From contig JAIUPO010000001.1 in NCBI GenBank assembly GCA_020160805.1, positions 124,001 through 188,000 on the forward strand: DNA of 64,000 nt, in the 5' to 3' direction. Positions 7,828 to 16,427 of this stretch are shown here, piece after piece (position 1 is the stretch's first letter; every line of letters starts with the position of its first letter). The DNA comes from Actinomycetota bacterium. Its GTDB lineage: Bacteria > Actinomycetota > Actinomycetes > Actinomycetales > Dermatophilaceae. The translations under genes were made by a program, and so were the position numbers. The notes beneath the pieces were generated by a model, which saw nothing but the letters and a program-made list of their open reading frames with translations, did not search any database and was not told where the DNA came from.

Positions 7828-9963
7828 TTAACGGATCAGATCGGATTTCGTGATCTGGGCGGCGGCTTGGGCCGGGTCGGCGCCCCCGAGGACGGCGAGC
7901 ACGGACGCGCCATAAAGGGTCAATTTCCGTTGTCCCACACCAGGAATCAGCGTCAGGGCGGCCGCATCGGCGGGCTTGGTTTCCGCGATCGCCGTGAGCG
8001 TGGCGTCGGTGAAGACGACATATGCGGGCCAGCTCGCCGTCTTGGCCACGGCCGATCGCCAGGTCTTCAGCGCCTCGAAGGTCGCCTCGTCATAGGTCGC
8101 CGGGCAGGTTGCGCAGCGCCCCGTCGTCCGCTCGGCCGCGGAGGCGAGCACCTCGCCGCAGGTGCGGCAGCGGGCGGGCAAGCGGTCCTTCTTCACCTTG
8201 CTCGGCTTGCTCGGCTTGCCGCCTTTCCCCGCGCTGGGGGCGCTCGCGCCCTCCACTAGACCTCCGAGGAAGCGCGACGGGCGGCGCGAGGCCCGGCCGC
8301 CCGCGACCTTGGACCGGGCCCAGGTGAGGTGCAGGGCGCGGCGAGCGCGCGTCATACCGACATACAGCAGGCGGCGTTCCTCGTCGATCTCGGCATTGGT
8401 CTCGGCCATGACGATCGGGAGCAGCCCGTCGCTCACGCCGGCGAGCACGACGACATCCCATTCCAGGCCCTTGGCCGCGTGCAGCGACGCCAAGGTGACG
8501 CCTTCGACGGCCGGCGCGTGCTGCGCAGCGGCCCGCTCGTCGAGCTCGCGCAGGAAGTCGGGGAGGGTCGCGGCCGGCATACCCGCGACGAACTGGTCGG
8601 CGAGGACGGCGATCGCTTCGAGGGATTCCCAGCGTTCGCGGGCAGCGCCTCCGCCGACGGGCGCGAGGGCGGCCCAGCCGGCGCCGCCGAGGATGGTGCG
8701 CACGAGCCCTGGCAGCTCGGTGCTCCCGTCATCGGAGCGTGCGCCGCCGCGCAGCAGGACGATCGCTTCGCGCACCTCGCGACGCTGGAAGAAGCGCTCC
8801 CCGCCCCGGACGAGATAGGGGATGTCCTTGTGGGACAACGCGCTTTCAAAGGCTTCGCTTTGCCCATTGGTGCGAAACAGAATGGCGATCTCGCGCGGCG
8901 AGGTGCCGGCGGCAATGGCCTTGGCGATCAAGGCGGCGACGCCGGCGGCTTCCGCGGGGTCGTCGTCGTATGCCGTGAGCACCGGCTCCGGGCCCGCCTC
9001 CCGCTGGGCGAGCAACTCGACCCCGCCCCAACGACGAGAGCCGCTCGGGCCGCGCGCGAGGCCGTTGGCGAGGGCGACGATCTGCGGGCTGGAGCGATAG
9101 TTGCGGACCAACTCGTGGGTGACCGCGCCGGGATGGTGGGACGGGAACGTGCGCAAATGGTCGGCGCTCGCGCCGGTGAAGGAGTAGATCGTCTGGGCCG
9201 GGTCGCCGACCACACACAGGTCGTGGCGATCGCCGAGCCAGGCGAGCAGCAGCGCTTGCTGGAGCGCGTTGACATCCTGATATTCGTCGACGACGAAATG
9301 GCGATATTGCTCATGCACCGCCTGCGCCATGCGCGCGTCCTTGCGGATCATCCCGAGGGTCACCAGCAGGACGTCCTCGAAGTCGATGACGCCGCGCTCG
9401 TCCTTGACCTCTTCATAGGCGCTCATCAGCCGGGCCATCGCCGTGACGTCCATGCCGGGCGGGGTGCGGCGGGCGCGGGTGGCCGCGCGGGCATAAGTCT
9501 CGGCGGTGAGCATGCCGACCTTGGCCCATTCGATCTCGGCGGCGGCATCGCGCAACTCGTCCCGGGTCAGGCGCAGACGCAACCGGCCGCTGGCCTCGGC
9601 CACCGCGGCCGCCTTGGAGGCCATCACCTCGGGAGCGCCACCGCCAACGACCTTGGGCCAGAAATAGTGGACTTGGCGCAGGGCCGCGGCGTGGAAAGTC
9701 CGGGCTTGGACGCCGGCCACCCCGAGATCGCGCAGCCGGGTGCGCATCTCACCGGCCGCGCGCGCGGTGAAAGTCAGGGCCAGCACCTGGGGGGCGTTGA
9801 GTTGACCGGACCGGACGCCATACGCGATGCGGTGGGTGATGGCGCGGGTCTTGCCGGTGCCGGCGCCGGCGATCACCCGCATCGGGCCCAGTGGCGCGGC
9901 GGCCACTTCGCGTTGCTCGGGATCGAGCGCCGCGAGGATCGCGTCCGGATCGGGATGAGCCAT
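7828..9963 (-). CDS. uvrD2: ATP-dependent DNA helicase UvrD2
   Basis: A superfamily 1A helicase of 711 residues that unwinds DNA in repair. Walker A GAGTGKT is near residue 35, Walker B DEYQDVN near 225, and motif III VGDPAQTIYSFTGA follows. The C-terminus has a four-cysteine motif (CRTCG...CATC) and an HRDC domain (after about residue 640), the layout of mycobacterial UvrD2. The ATG at 9963 matches where homologues begin; a GTG at 10011 is the alternative. TACCTT lies six bases before the ATG, so the message may be leaderless. It is divergent from mrx1, as in mycobacteria. Confidence 0.9.
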   Translation of the reverse strand: MAHPDPDAILAALDPEQREVAAAPLGPMRVIAGAGTGKTRAITHRIAYGVRSGQLNAPQVLALTFTARAAGEMRTRLRDLGVAGVQARTFHAAALRQVHYFWPKVVGGGAPEVMASKAAAVAEASGRLRLRLTRDELRDAAAEIEWAKVGMLTAETYARAATRARRTPPGMDVTAMARLMSAYEEVKDERGVIDFEDVLLVTLGMIRKDARMAQAVHEQYRHFVVDEYQDVNALQQALLLAWLGDRHDLCVVGDPAQTIYSFTGASADHLRTFPSHHPGAVTHELVRNYRSSPQIVALANGLARGPSGSRRWGGVELLAQREAGPEPVLTAYDDDPAEAAGVAALIAKAIAAGTSPREIAILFRTNGQSEAFESALSHKDIPYLVRGGERFFQRREVREAIVLLRGGARSDDGSTELPGLVRTILGGAGWAALAPVGGGAARERWESLEAIAVLADQFVAGMPAATLPDFLRELDERAAAQHAPAVEGVTLASLHAAKGLEWDVVVLAGVSDGLLPIVMAETNAEIDEERRLLYVGMTRARRALHLTWARSKVAGGRASRRPSRFLGGLVEGASAPSAGKGGKPSKPSKVKKDRLPARCRTCGEVLASAAERTTGRCATCPATYDEATFEALKTWRSAVAKTASWPAYVVFTDATLTAIAETKPADAAALTLIPGVGQRKLTLYGASVLAVLGGADPAQAAAQITKSDLIR

Positions 9964-10029
9964 GATGGGAAGGTAGTTGCCCGCACTGACGTTGTCCCAA
10001 TCACCATTCACTCTTAGAGGAGTTCCCCC

Positions 10030-10287
10030 ATGCCCGTCGAGGCACCCCCTGCCGGCAGCGTCACGATGTTCTCGACGACGTGGTGCGGCTACTGCAAGCG
10101 GCTGAAGTCCCAGATGGATCGGGCCGGCCTTGCGTATGCCGAGGTCAACATCGAAGAGGACCCCGACGCGCTGGTCTTCGTGATGGAGGCCAATAACGGC
10201 AACCAGACCGTGCCCACGCTGCTCTTTCCCGATGGCTCCACCGCCACGAACCCCTCGCTGATCGAGGTCAAGAAGCGCCTCGCCTAA
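10030..10287 (+). CDS. mrx1: Mycoredoxin (glutaredoxin-like)
   Basis: 85 residues with a thioredoxin fold. The redox motif CGYC at residues 19-22 and the cis-proline region TVPTLLF are those of mycoredoxin-1, which reduces mycothiol mixed disulfides in the actinobacterial cytoplasm. The start is supported by GAGG about 9 bases upstream. Its pairing with uvrD2 in a head-to-head arrangement is conserved in mycobacteria. The stop lies inside a small hairpin (10276-10293) shared with the converging kinase-like gene. Confidence 0.9.
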   Translation: MPVEAPPAGSVTMFSTTWCGYCKRLKSQMDRAGLAYAEVNIEEDPDALVFVMEANNGNQTVPTLLFPDGSTATNPSLIEVKKRLA

Positions 10288-10302
10288 GAGGCGGGGTTCG
10301 GC

Positions 10303-11157
10303 TCAGCCGGGGGCGGACGCCAGGGCATCGGCAATCATCCGATGACCTTGCGCCTCAAAGGGCTCATCGCCAACTTGGTAGGCCCAGGCGGCGGCGCCAA
10401 TGGCCTCACTCAGGCACTGACGGTGCCAGGCGCGTGGCTCCCGAGGGTCTGGGCCATAGCCCTCGAAGAAGGCCGCCTCCAGGCGAGGATCGCGCCGGAA
10501 GTCCTGTGCGGCAAGTCGGGCTAGGTCACTCATCGCCGGGCGCAAGTCCGCTCGCCCGAAGTCGATGACACTCACGATCCCGTCGTGGATCAGCCAGTTG
10601 CGCGGCTGCCAATCCCCATGGGTCGGGACCAAGGCCGCCGGTTCCGGGACCCAGCGATCGAGTTCAGCGCGCAGACGCTCCTCGGTGTCCGGTGGTATGC
10701 GGTGTGGCCCGTCGAGCCAGCGGCGGGCATTGTCCCGGAGCCGGCTGACATAGTCCGGATCGACGGGACCGCCCTGGGCGTGGAACCGACGCAACAGCTC
10801 GCCGGCTTGGACGTAGGTATCGGTCGCGTCGGCGGCGGGATCGCCGAGCACGAGCCGCCCCGGGAGGTATTCGGTCACGAGGATCTTCTCGGCGAGGTCC
10901 GCATGGCGTAGTAGTGGGGCGCGGCCGATCGAGGTCCAGGGCGCCAGGTGGGCACGATGGGCTGCCAGTTCCCGAGCGATGTGGTGATCCGCCGGCCCGC
11001 CGGCCTTGACGATGAGTCGTTCGCCCGCCTGCGTGACCTCGAGCACCGTCGTCCCCACCAGTCCCCAGGAGTGATCGGCCTCGACGTGTAGGCCTGGCAG
11101 CCACTGGGTCAGCAGGTCACGCTGGGCGGCCGACAGCGAGTCCAGAGCGAGGGTCAT
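10303..11157 (-). CDS. Aminoglycoside phosphotransferase (APH)-family kinase-like protein
   Basis: 284 residues of the APH/choline kinase fold. The catalytic loop HGDWQPRN and the metal-binding VIDFGRA are intact, so kinase activity is likely. A lysine in LIVKAG fits the ATP-binding lobe. Many relatives phosphorylate small metabolites rather than drugs, and nothing shows this to be a resistance enzyme. The ATG at 11157 was chosen by comparison with the usual N-terminal length; a GTG at 11211 would add 18 residues, and neither has a good ribosome binding site. It lies between mrx1 and nudC. Confidence 0.7.
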   Translation of the reverse strand: MTLALDSLSAAQRDLLTQWLPGLHVEADHSWGLVGTTVLEVTQAGERLIVKAGGPADHHIARELAAHRAHLAPWTSIGRAPLLRHADLAEKILVTEYLPGRLVLGDPAADATDTYVQAGELLRRFHAQGGPVDPDYVSRLRDNARRWLDGPHRIPPDTEERLRAELDRWVPEPAALVPTHGDWQPRNWLIHDGIVSVIDFGRADLRPAMSDLARLAAQDFRRDPRLEAAFFEGYGPDPREPRAWHRQCLSEAIGAAAWAYQVGDEPFEAQGHRMIADALASAPG

Positions 11158-11341
11158 GAAGGTCAACGCTAACTGTTCCTCGGAAACTGACAGCGTGCCC
11201 TCAGACCGCACTCAGCCTCGAGGGCCACGATGGGTCGTGCCCTTCGCCGGGGCGCGTGGACGTGGGAGCCTCCGTCGCCGCCCCGGCGGGTGGTCCACTT
11301 CCGGCCACGGCAGTTGGGAAGCTGTCCCTCACGCAGTTCGG

Positions 11342-12271
11342 TCAGCTGTCCAGCCACCGCAGGATCAAGCGCCGGGAGATCGACAGCGACGTTCCTCCCC
11401 CGGCCCACTCACCGGATGCGAGCTTGGCGCGGTATTCCGCCCGGGTCACCCAATGCGCCTCCGCAATCTCAGTGCCGTCGAGCCGCAGCGTCGAGTCGTC
11501 GGTGCGCGCCTCGAAGCCGAGCATGAGCGAGGCGGGGAACGGCCACGGCTGATCGCCCAGATACCGGACGTCACGGCATACAACCCCCACTTCCTCGTGA
11601 ACCTCACGAGCCACCGCCATCGCCAGTGACTCGCCGGGTTCCACGAAACCAGCGAGCACTGACAACCGCCCCTGCGGCCACGCGGGATGCCGGGCGAGCA
11701 GCAACCGGTCGTCCGGATCGAGGACCGCGACGATGATCGCGGGGTCGGTCCGCGGGAAATGCTCGCTGCCATCGGCCGGGCAGCGCCGGGTCCAGCCCGC
11801 GTTGGCGAGTTCGGTGGGCACGCCGCAGCGTGGGCAATGTGTATGTGCCGCATGCCAATTCGCGAGTGCCACCGCCGTCGCGAAGGCTTCACCGTCCACG
11901 GGGTTCAGATCGGCGCCGTGCCCGCGCAAGGTGAGCCAGCCGTCCTGCGCCTCCTCTGGCGGGAGCAGTAGCGCCACATGAGGCCGGTCAGCGGACATAC
12001 CGAGGAAGATCGCGTCATAGGCCGAATCCCCCGCCTCGGGTGCCCGCCAGGCAAGGCCTGGACCCACACTCTCCGGCGGGTCCGCGGGACCTGGCCGGGC
12101 GGCATACCCCGGGGCACGGCCGTCGGCGAGCGGCAGGACCAGGGTGTCGGCATCGGCCAGCAGGGCCTCGATTAAGCCGGGCTCGCCGCGCCGCTCGGCC
12201 GCGCGATCCAGGCCAACGCTTGTCAGCGGGATGTCCCGCAGCAACGACGCGTCATCGATCACGCGGTCCAT
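11342..12271 (-). CDS. nudC: NAD+ diphosphatase NudC
   Basis: 309 residues. The central zinc ribbon is HCPRCG followed by RRCPADGSEHFPRTDP. The Nudix box begins GFVEPGES and ends AREVHEEVGV, and GDQPWPFPAS is the NudC-specific signature (normally SQPWPFPxS). The enzyme cleaves NAD(H), and in other bacteria removes NAD caps from RNA. The ATG at 12271 is preferred because the N-terminal domain begins there; an ATG at 12349 is in frame but lies in a repetitive spacer. The mycobacterial neighbourhood uvrD2-mrx1-nudC is kept here with a kinase inserted. Confidence 0.93.
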   Translation of the reverse strand: MDRVIDDASLLRDIPLTSVGLDRAAERRGEPGLIEALLADADTLVLPLADGRAPGYAARPGPADPPESVGPGLAWRAPEAGDSAYDAIFLGMSADRPHVALLLPPEEAQDGWLTLRGHGADLNPVDGEAFATAVALANWHAAHTHCPRCGVPTELANAGWTRRCPADGSEHFPRTDPAIIVAVLDPDDRLLLARHPAWPQGRLSVLAGFVEPGESLAMAVAREVHEEVGVVCRDVRYLGDQPWPFPASLMLGFEARTDDSTLRLDGTEIAEAHWVTRAEYRAKLASGEWAGGGTSLSISRRLILRWLDS

Positions 12272-12304
12272 CCTGGCCCATCCGAGCCGGCGTGCCGCGG
12301 CTGG

Positions 12305-12405
12305 TTTGGGAGAGAACCCTGACGTCTGGGAGAGAAGCTTCCCTCCCATATGTCAGTCTTCCGGCATTGGGCGGGAAAGTTGTGACGTCTGGGACGGGCT
12401 CGGTA
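12305..12405. repeat. Palindromic intergenic element, CGGCA-tail family
   Basis: The stretch carries CTGAC-N4-GGGAG...CTCCC-N4-GTCAG around AAGCTT (12319-12356), two direct copies of TGACGTCTGGGA (12320-12331 and 12383-12394), and CGGCATTGGGCGGGAAA (12362-12378). The last is 16 of 17 identical to a segment of the 39.1 kb palindrome and related to one at 17.69 kb. It lies between nudC and the acyl-CoA dehydrogenase gene. Confidence 0.55.
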
Positions 12406-12419
12406 GGGCTTGGGGCGGG

Positions 12420-14198
12420 CTATTCGTAGGTGCGGAAGCCGCGCTTGGTCTTGGGGCCGAGGTAGCCCGCCTGGACGAGGTGCTCCAGGAGCGGGGCGGG
12501 GGCGAACCCGGGCTCGCGGAACTCCAGGTAGAGCTCGCGCTGGATCGCCAGCGAGACATCGAGGCCGACAACGTCGAGCAACTCAAAAGGCCCCATCGGC
12601 AGTCCACACCCGGTCTTCATCGCCGTGTCGATGTCATCAGCGGTGGCGTAATTGGCCTGCAGCATCTTGATGGCGTCATTGAGATAGGGGAAGAGCAGGG
12701 CGTTGACGATGAAACCACTGCGGTCCCCACAGGTCACGGCGACCTTGCCAACCGAGCCGCACAACTCTTGCACGGTCGCGGTGACATCGGCGCCGGTGGC
12801 GACGGTGTGCACGACCTCGACGAGCTTCATGATCTGCGCCGGGTTGAAGAAGTGCATGCCGATGACATCACCCGGCCGCGAGGTGACCTTCGCGCAGTCG
12901 ATGATCGGCAGGCTCGAGGTCGTCGTCGCCAGGATCGCCCCCGGCTTGCAGATCTCGTCCAGCTCGCGGAAGAGCTGCTGCTTGACCTCCAGATCCTCGG
13001 CGATCGCCTCGACGACGAGGTCGACATTGCCCAGCGCCGAGCGCTCGGTCGCCCCGGTGATCCGGCCGTTGATGGCGTCGGCGTCCTCCTGGGTCAGCCG
13101 GCCCCGCTCGATCATCTTGGTCTGCGACCTCGCGATGGCCGCCAGCACGCCATCGACCTTGTCCTGGCCGCGCGCGACGAAGGTCACGGCATAGCCCGCC
13201 TTGGCGAAGACCTCGATGATGCCAGTCGCCATCGTCCCGGACCCGACGACGCCGACGGATTCGATCGTGCGCAAGGCCACCCCGGCCGGCGGCTCGCCGC
13301 TCGGGGTCTGCGCATCGGCCACGACCTCGGGGGAACTCGGGGCGGCATAGGTGTAGAAACCGCGCCCGCTCTTGCGTCCGGTCAGGCCAGCGCTGACCAT
13401 CTGCTTGATGATCGGGCTCGGCGCGTGCAGCCGGTCCCGGCCCTGCTTGTACATCGTGTCGAGGATCTCGTATGCCGTGTCGAGACCGATGAGGTCGAGC
13501 AGCGCGAGCGGACCCATGGGATAGCCACAGCCGAATCGCATTGCGGCATCGAGATCTTCGCGCGATGCGTACTTGCTTTCATACATCGACACGGCGTGGT
13601 TGAGGTAGCCGAAGAGCAGCGCATTGGCGATGAAGCCGGCCTTGTCGCCCACGACGACCGGCTGCTTGCCGAGGCGGTCCGCGAGCGCCTTGACGTCCGC
13701 GAAGACATCATCGGCGGTGATGACCGTCTTGATGACCTCGACGAACTGCATGACCTGGGCCGGGTTGAAGAAGTGCATGCCGACCACCCGCTTGGGGTCT
13801 TTGGTCGCCACCGCGATCTCGGTGACCGGCAGGGAGGAGGTGTTCGTCGCCAAGATCGCGTCCGCGGCAACAATGTCGTCGAGCGCGGTTAGGATCGCCT
13901 TCTTGAGCTCGATGCGCTCCGGCACGGCCTCAACAACGAGCTGGCAGTCGGCGCAGTCGGCCATCTCGGTCGTGAAGCGGATGCGGGCTTGCAGCGCGTC
14001 GGCGTCCTCCTGCGCGAGCTTCCCCCGGCTCACCGCGCGACCGGTGCTCTTGGTGACGAAACCTTGGCCGCGCTCCAGCGCCTCGGGCGCCACCTCGACG
14101 GCAACGACCTCAATTCCGTTGCGGGCGAAGACTTCCGCGATCCCCGCACCCATGGTCCCGAGACCGACGACACCGACTTTGGTGAACTCACGCGACAT
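12420..14198 (-). CDS. Tandem-duplicated 3-hydroxyacyl-CoA dehydrogenase
   Basis: 592 residues made of two complete 3-hydroxybutyryl-CoA dehydrogenase units. The first has VGVVGLGTMGAG near residue 8, the second VGVVGSGTMATG near residue 300. Each continues with a fold-typical FFNPAQxM segment and a GPxxLLDxxGLD segment. The enzymes oxidise 3-hydroxyacyl-CoA with NAD+ in fatty-acid or polyhydroxybutyrate-type metabolism. The ATG at 14198 (MSREFTKVG) starts directly before the first Rossmann strand. No enoyl-CoA hydratase domain is fused, so this is not FadB/FadJ. The duplication form is known from other actinobacteria. Confidence 0.85.
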   Translation of the reverse strand: MSREFTKVGVVGLGTMGAGIAEVFARNGIEVVAVEVAPEALERGQGFVTKSTGRAVSRGKLAQEDADALQARIRFTTEMADCADCQLVVEAVPERIELKKAILTALDDIVAADAILATNTSSLPVTEIAVATKDPKRVVGMHFFNPAQVMQFVEVIKTVITADDVFADVKALADRLGKQPVVVGDKAGFIANALLFGYLNHAVSMYESKYASREDLDAAMRFGCGYPMGPLALLDLIGLDTAYEILDTMYKQGRDRLHAPSPIIKQMVSAGLTGRKSGRGFYTYAAPSSPEVVADAQTPSGEPPAGVALRTIESVGVVGSGTMATGIIEVFAKAGYAVTFVARGQDKVDGVLAAIARSQTKMIERGRLTQEDADAINGRITGATERSALGNVDLVVEAIAEDLEVKQQLFRELDEICKPGAILATTTSSLPIIDCAKVTSRPGDVIGMHFFNPAQIMKLVEVVHTVATGADVTATVQELCGSVGKVAVTCGDRSGFIVNALLFPYLNDAIKMLQANYATADDIDTAMKTGCGLPMGPFELLDVVGLDVSLAIQRELYLEFREPGFAPAPLLEHLVQAGYLGPKTKRGFRTYE

Positions 14199-14284
14199 AC
14201 CGGCGAGTCTGTCATTGGAGGTATGCCGCGGCCATGCCATGGCGACGTGAGTCCCGCCACCCCTCCTCGCCCCCGGGACGCGGC

Positions 14285-14500
14285 CTATTCGCGCGACGCC
14301 AGCCAGGCCCGGCGGCGCGCCGCCAGCTCCCCCGTGGCCGGATCGACGGCATCGGGCCGCGGCGAGCGAAAGAAGACGAACGACTTGCCCCCGACCTGCC
14401 AGATCGGGCGGTCGGCGGACTCGTCATACAGCCGAGCATGCGGCATCTCCGCGGCGATCTCGCCGATATCGCTCACCCTCGCCCGGCGCCCCATACCCAT
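14285..14500 (-). pseudogene. Internally deleted MmcQ/YjbR-family gene remnant
   Basis: The 71 codons begin like an intact MmcQ/YjbR protein (VSDIGEIAAEMP, then VGGKSFVFFRSPRPDAVDP and ATGE) and then jump straight to RRAWLASRE, which looks like the extreme C-terminus of the family. About 45-50 residues of the usual 120 appear missing. Possible starts are ATG 14500 or GTG 14476; neither has a strong ribosome binding site. It may be a relic or a very short product. Confidence 0.5.
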
Positions 14501-14524
14501 CGAGTATGCCGCTCAGACAGAGGT

Positions 14525-14560
14525 CGGGGCCGGCTCGCCCCCTGCAGCGAGCCGGCCCCG
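14525..14560 (-). terminator. Hairpin terminator of the ABC exporter operon
   Basis: CGGGGCCGGCTCG (14525-14537) pairs perfectly over 13 bases with CGAGCCGGCCCCG (14548-14560) around a 10-base loop. It begins 16 bases after the stop of the permease gene at 14576. Confidence 0.65.
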
Positions 14561-14575
14561 AGGCTTCCGTGGTAG

Positions 14576-15376
14576 CTACTTCACCTCGCGGGTCAGCACC
14601 CGCCAGGATCCGATCGCCAGAGGTATGCCGATCCACACGGCCGACGCGGTCCCCAGGTGCGCCCAGTCAGCGCCGGTCATCGAACCGGACATCAGCGGGT
14701 CGATGGTTCGGTTGAGGTCCAGCCAGGTGGCGGCCGTCTGCAGCTTGGGGAAGGCCCCGACGATCGACCAGATGGTCGGCAGCAGGATCGAGGCAACGAT
14801 CGCGACGGGCGTGTTCAGCACGGCGAAGCCGAACCCGAGGCCCTGGATGATGAAGATCGTCATCGCGACGACGAAGCCGAGCACGACCCGCCAGGACATC
14901 GACCAGTCGCCCGGCGTGTCGCGCAGCGCGATGGTGAGCAGATGCCCGAGCGCAGCGGCCGCAAAGGATGCGGCCACGACGAGCAGGCCCAGCAGAACGC
15001 CCGCCACGACCTTGGCGAGCAGAACCCGGCTGCGACGCGGCTCCAAGGTGAAGGTCACCAGCCCCGTGCGCTGACTCCACTCGGCGGTCGCCGCCATGAT
15101 GCCGACGATCGGCAGCAGCACGATGAGCGGGAAGGAGGTTACGCCGAGAAAGACACTGAAGGTGCTTTCGTCAGGGGTGCCCCAGATGACCATCGCGGCG
15201 ACGATCAAGGCCGAAATCGCCGACATCACGATCAGCATCCAGCGGCCCGCGCGGGTGTCGACCATCTTGCGCAATTCCACGCGCGCGAGCCGGGTGAAGG
15301 GGATGCCGCGCACGTCCGTGAGCGCCGGGCGGTCATGAGTTAGGTGCGAGGTCGAGGCGTCAAGTACGGCAGTCAT
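14576..15376 (-). CDS. ABC-2 type permease
   Basis: 266 residues with about six transmembrane segments, beginning near residue 46 (WMLIVMSAISALIVAAMVIW). The cytoplasmic N-terminus RVELRKMVDTRAGRW is the typical start of this exporter-permease family, and AATAEWSQRTGLVTFTLEP is its conserved coupling region. It lies 11 bases downstream of its ATPase and is divergent from a two-component system, an arrangement common for peptide or antibiotic exporters whose sensor lies next door. A closely similar exporter pair lies at 50.9-52.7 kb. Confidence 0.85.
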   Translation of the reverse strand: MTAVLDASTSHLTHDRPALTDVRGIPFTRLARVELRKMVDTRAGRWMLIVMSAISALIVAAMVIWGTPDESTFSVFLGVTSFPLIVLLPIVGIMAATAEWSQRTGLVTFTLEPRRSRVLLAKVVAGVLLGLLVVAASFAAAALGHLLTIALRDTPGDWSMSWRVVLGFVVAMTIFIIQGLGFGFAVLNTPVAIVASILLPTIWSIVGAFPKLQTAATWLDLNRTIDPLMSGSMTGADWAHLGTASAVWIGIPLAIGSWRVLTREVK

Positions 15377-15387
15377 GTCGGGTCCTT

Positions 15388-16284
15388 TCAGGCGGCCGCG
15401 GCATCGCGGGCGTCGGCGGCGGTCAGGCTGAGGAAGAGCTGCTCGAGCCCCTCGGAGCCGGTTGTATGCAGTTCGGTCAGGACGATCCCCGCCTCCAGGG
15501 CGATCCGCCCGACGGCCTCGGGTGCGGCCTTGACCAGCAGGCCGGTTCGGTCGCCGGTGAGCTCGAGGCCGGCCCGTCGCACGGCGTCGGCGAGGCGCTC
15601 GTTGTCCAGCGACCCGACACGGGTGCCTTGCGCGCCGAGCAGGTCGTCCTTGCGTCCTTGGGCGAGGATCTTGCCGCGCCCGATCATGACCAATTCGTCG
15701 GCGATGATCTGCACTTCATGCAGCAGGTGACTGGACAGCAGCACCGTGCCGCCCTGGTCCGCATACGCCCGGAGCAACTGGCGCATCCAGTGAATTCCTT
15801 GCGGGTCAAGGCCATTGGCCGGCTCATCGAGGATGAGGACTTGCGGGTCACCCATCAGCGCGCCGGCCAGGCCGAGGCGCTGGCGCATGCCGAGGGAGTA
15901 GTTGCGCACCCGTCGCTTGGCTTCGTCGGGGGTCAGCCCGACGAGATCGAGGGACTGCTCGACGCGCGCCTTGGGCGCATCGATCGTCATGCCGATTAGG
16001 TGCAGCACCTCCTTCCCGGTGCGGCCGGGGTGCTGCGCGGCGGCATCAAGCATGACGCCGACGTGGCGCGCCGGATTCGGCAGCTGGCGATAGTCGCGGC
16101 ACAGGATCATCGAGCGACCACTGGTCGGCGGCGTGAGTCCCGTCATCATCCGCATCGCGGTCGACTTGCCCGCGCCATTGGGGCCGAGGAAGCCGACGAC
16201 CGATCCGGGCGTGACCTCGAAGCTGATGTCGTCCACGGCGGTAAAGCTGCCATAGCGCTTGGTGAGGTTCTCCACGGTGATCAT
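15388..16284 (-). CDS. ABC transporter ATP-binding protein
   Basis: 298 residues. Walker A GPNGAGKS is at about residues 38-45, the signature region YSLGMRQRLGLA lies near 130, Walker B LILDEPANGLDP near 150 and the switch histidine in SSHLL. The ATG at 16284 is preferred since MITVENLTKRYG is the canonical N-terminus; the in-frame extension upstream runs into the spacer before the kinase gene. It forms an exporter with the permease at 14576. Expression may be controlled by the divergent sensor-regulator pair, by analogy with similar loci. Confidence 0.9.
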   Translation of the reverse strand: MITVENLTKRYGSFTAVDDISFEVTPGSVVGFLGPNGAGKSTAMRMMTGLTPPTSGRSMILCRDYRQLPNPARHVGVMLDAAAQHPGRTGKEVLHLIGMTIDAPKARVEQSLDLVGLTPDEAKRRVRNYSLGMRQRLGLAGALMGDPQVLILDEPANGLDPQGIHWMRQLLRAYADQGGTVLLSSHLLHEVQIIADELVMIGRGKILAQGRKDDLLGAQGTRVGSLDNERLADAVRRAGLELTGDRTGLLVKAAPEAVGRIALEAGIVLTELHTTGSEGLEQLFLSLTAADARDAAAA

Positions 16285-16427
16285 GACCTCAACTCTGGCC
16301 CGCACGCCTAGGCCCGCACATCGGTACAACGACTCATTCCACCCCCGACTTTGGTCTATCTCCCGGGTGCCGGGCAGGGACCTGAGTCGCTGCGGCGCCC
16401 GGCGTCGCGCCGCCTACCCTTGGAGGT

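Noticed and set aside
7411-8259. A 282-codon plus-strand frame over the whiB7 leader
   Set aside because: It overlaps the uORF, promoter and attenuator on the other strand and lacks an RBS or domain.
10303-11157. Aminoglycoside resistance gene
   Set aside because: Only the generic APH fold is visible; the location beside nudC and mrx1 is a core-genome context.
11158-11341. A hairpin with CGCCGGGGCG/CGCCCCGGCG between the kinase-like gene and nudC
   Set aside because: The loop is about 27 bases and GC-rich sequence gives such pairings by chance; not convincing as a terminator or repeat.
12144-13892. A long plus-strand frame through nudC and the dehydrogenase gene
   Set aside because: It is antisense to two well-supported genes, crosses a spacer with palindromes and has no domain.
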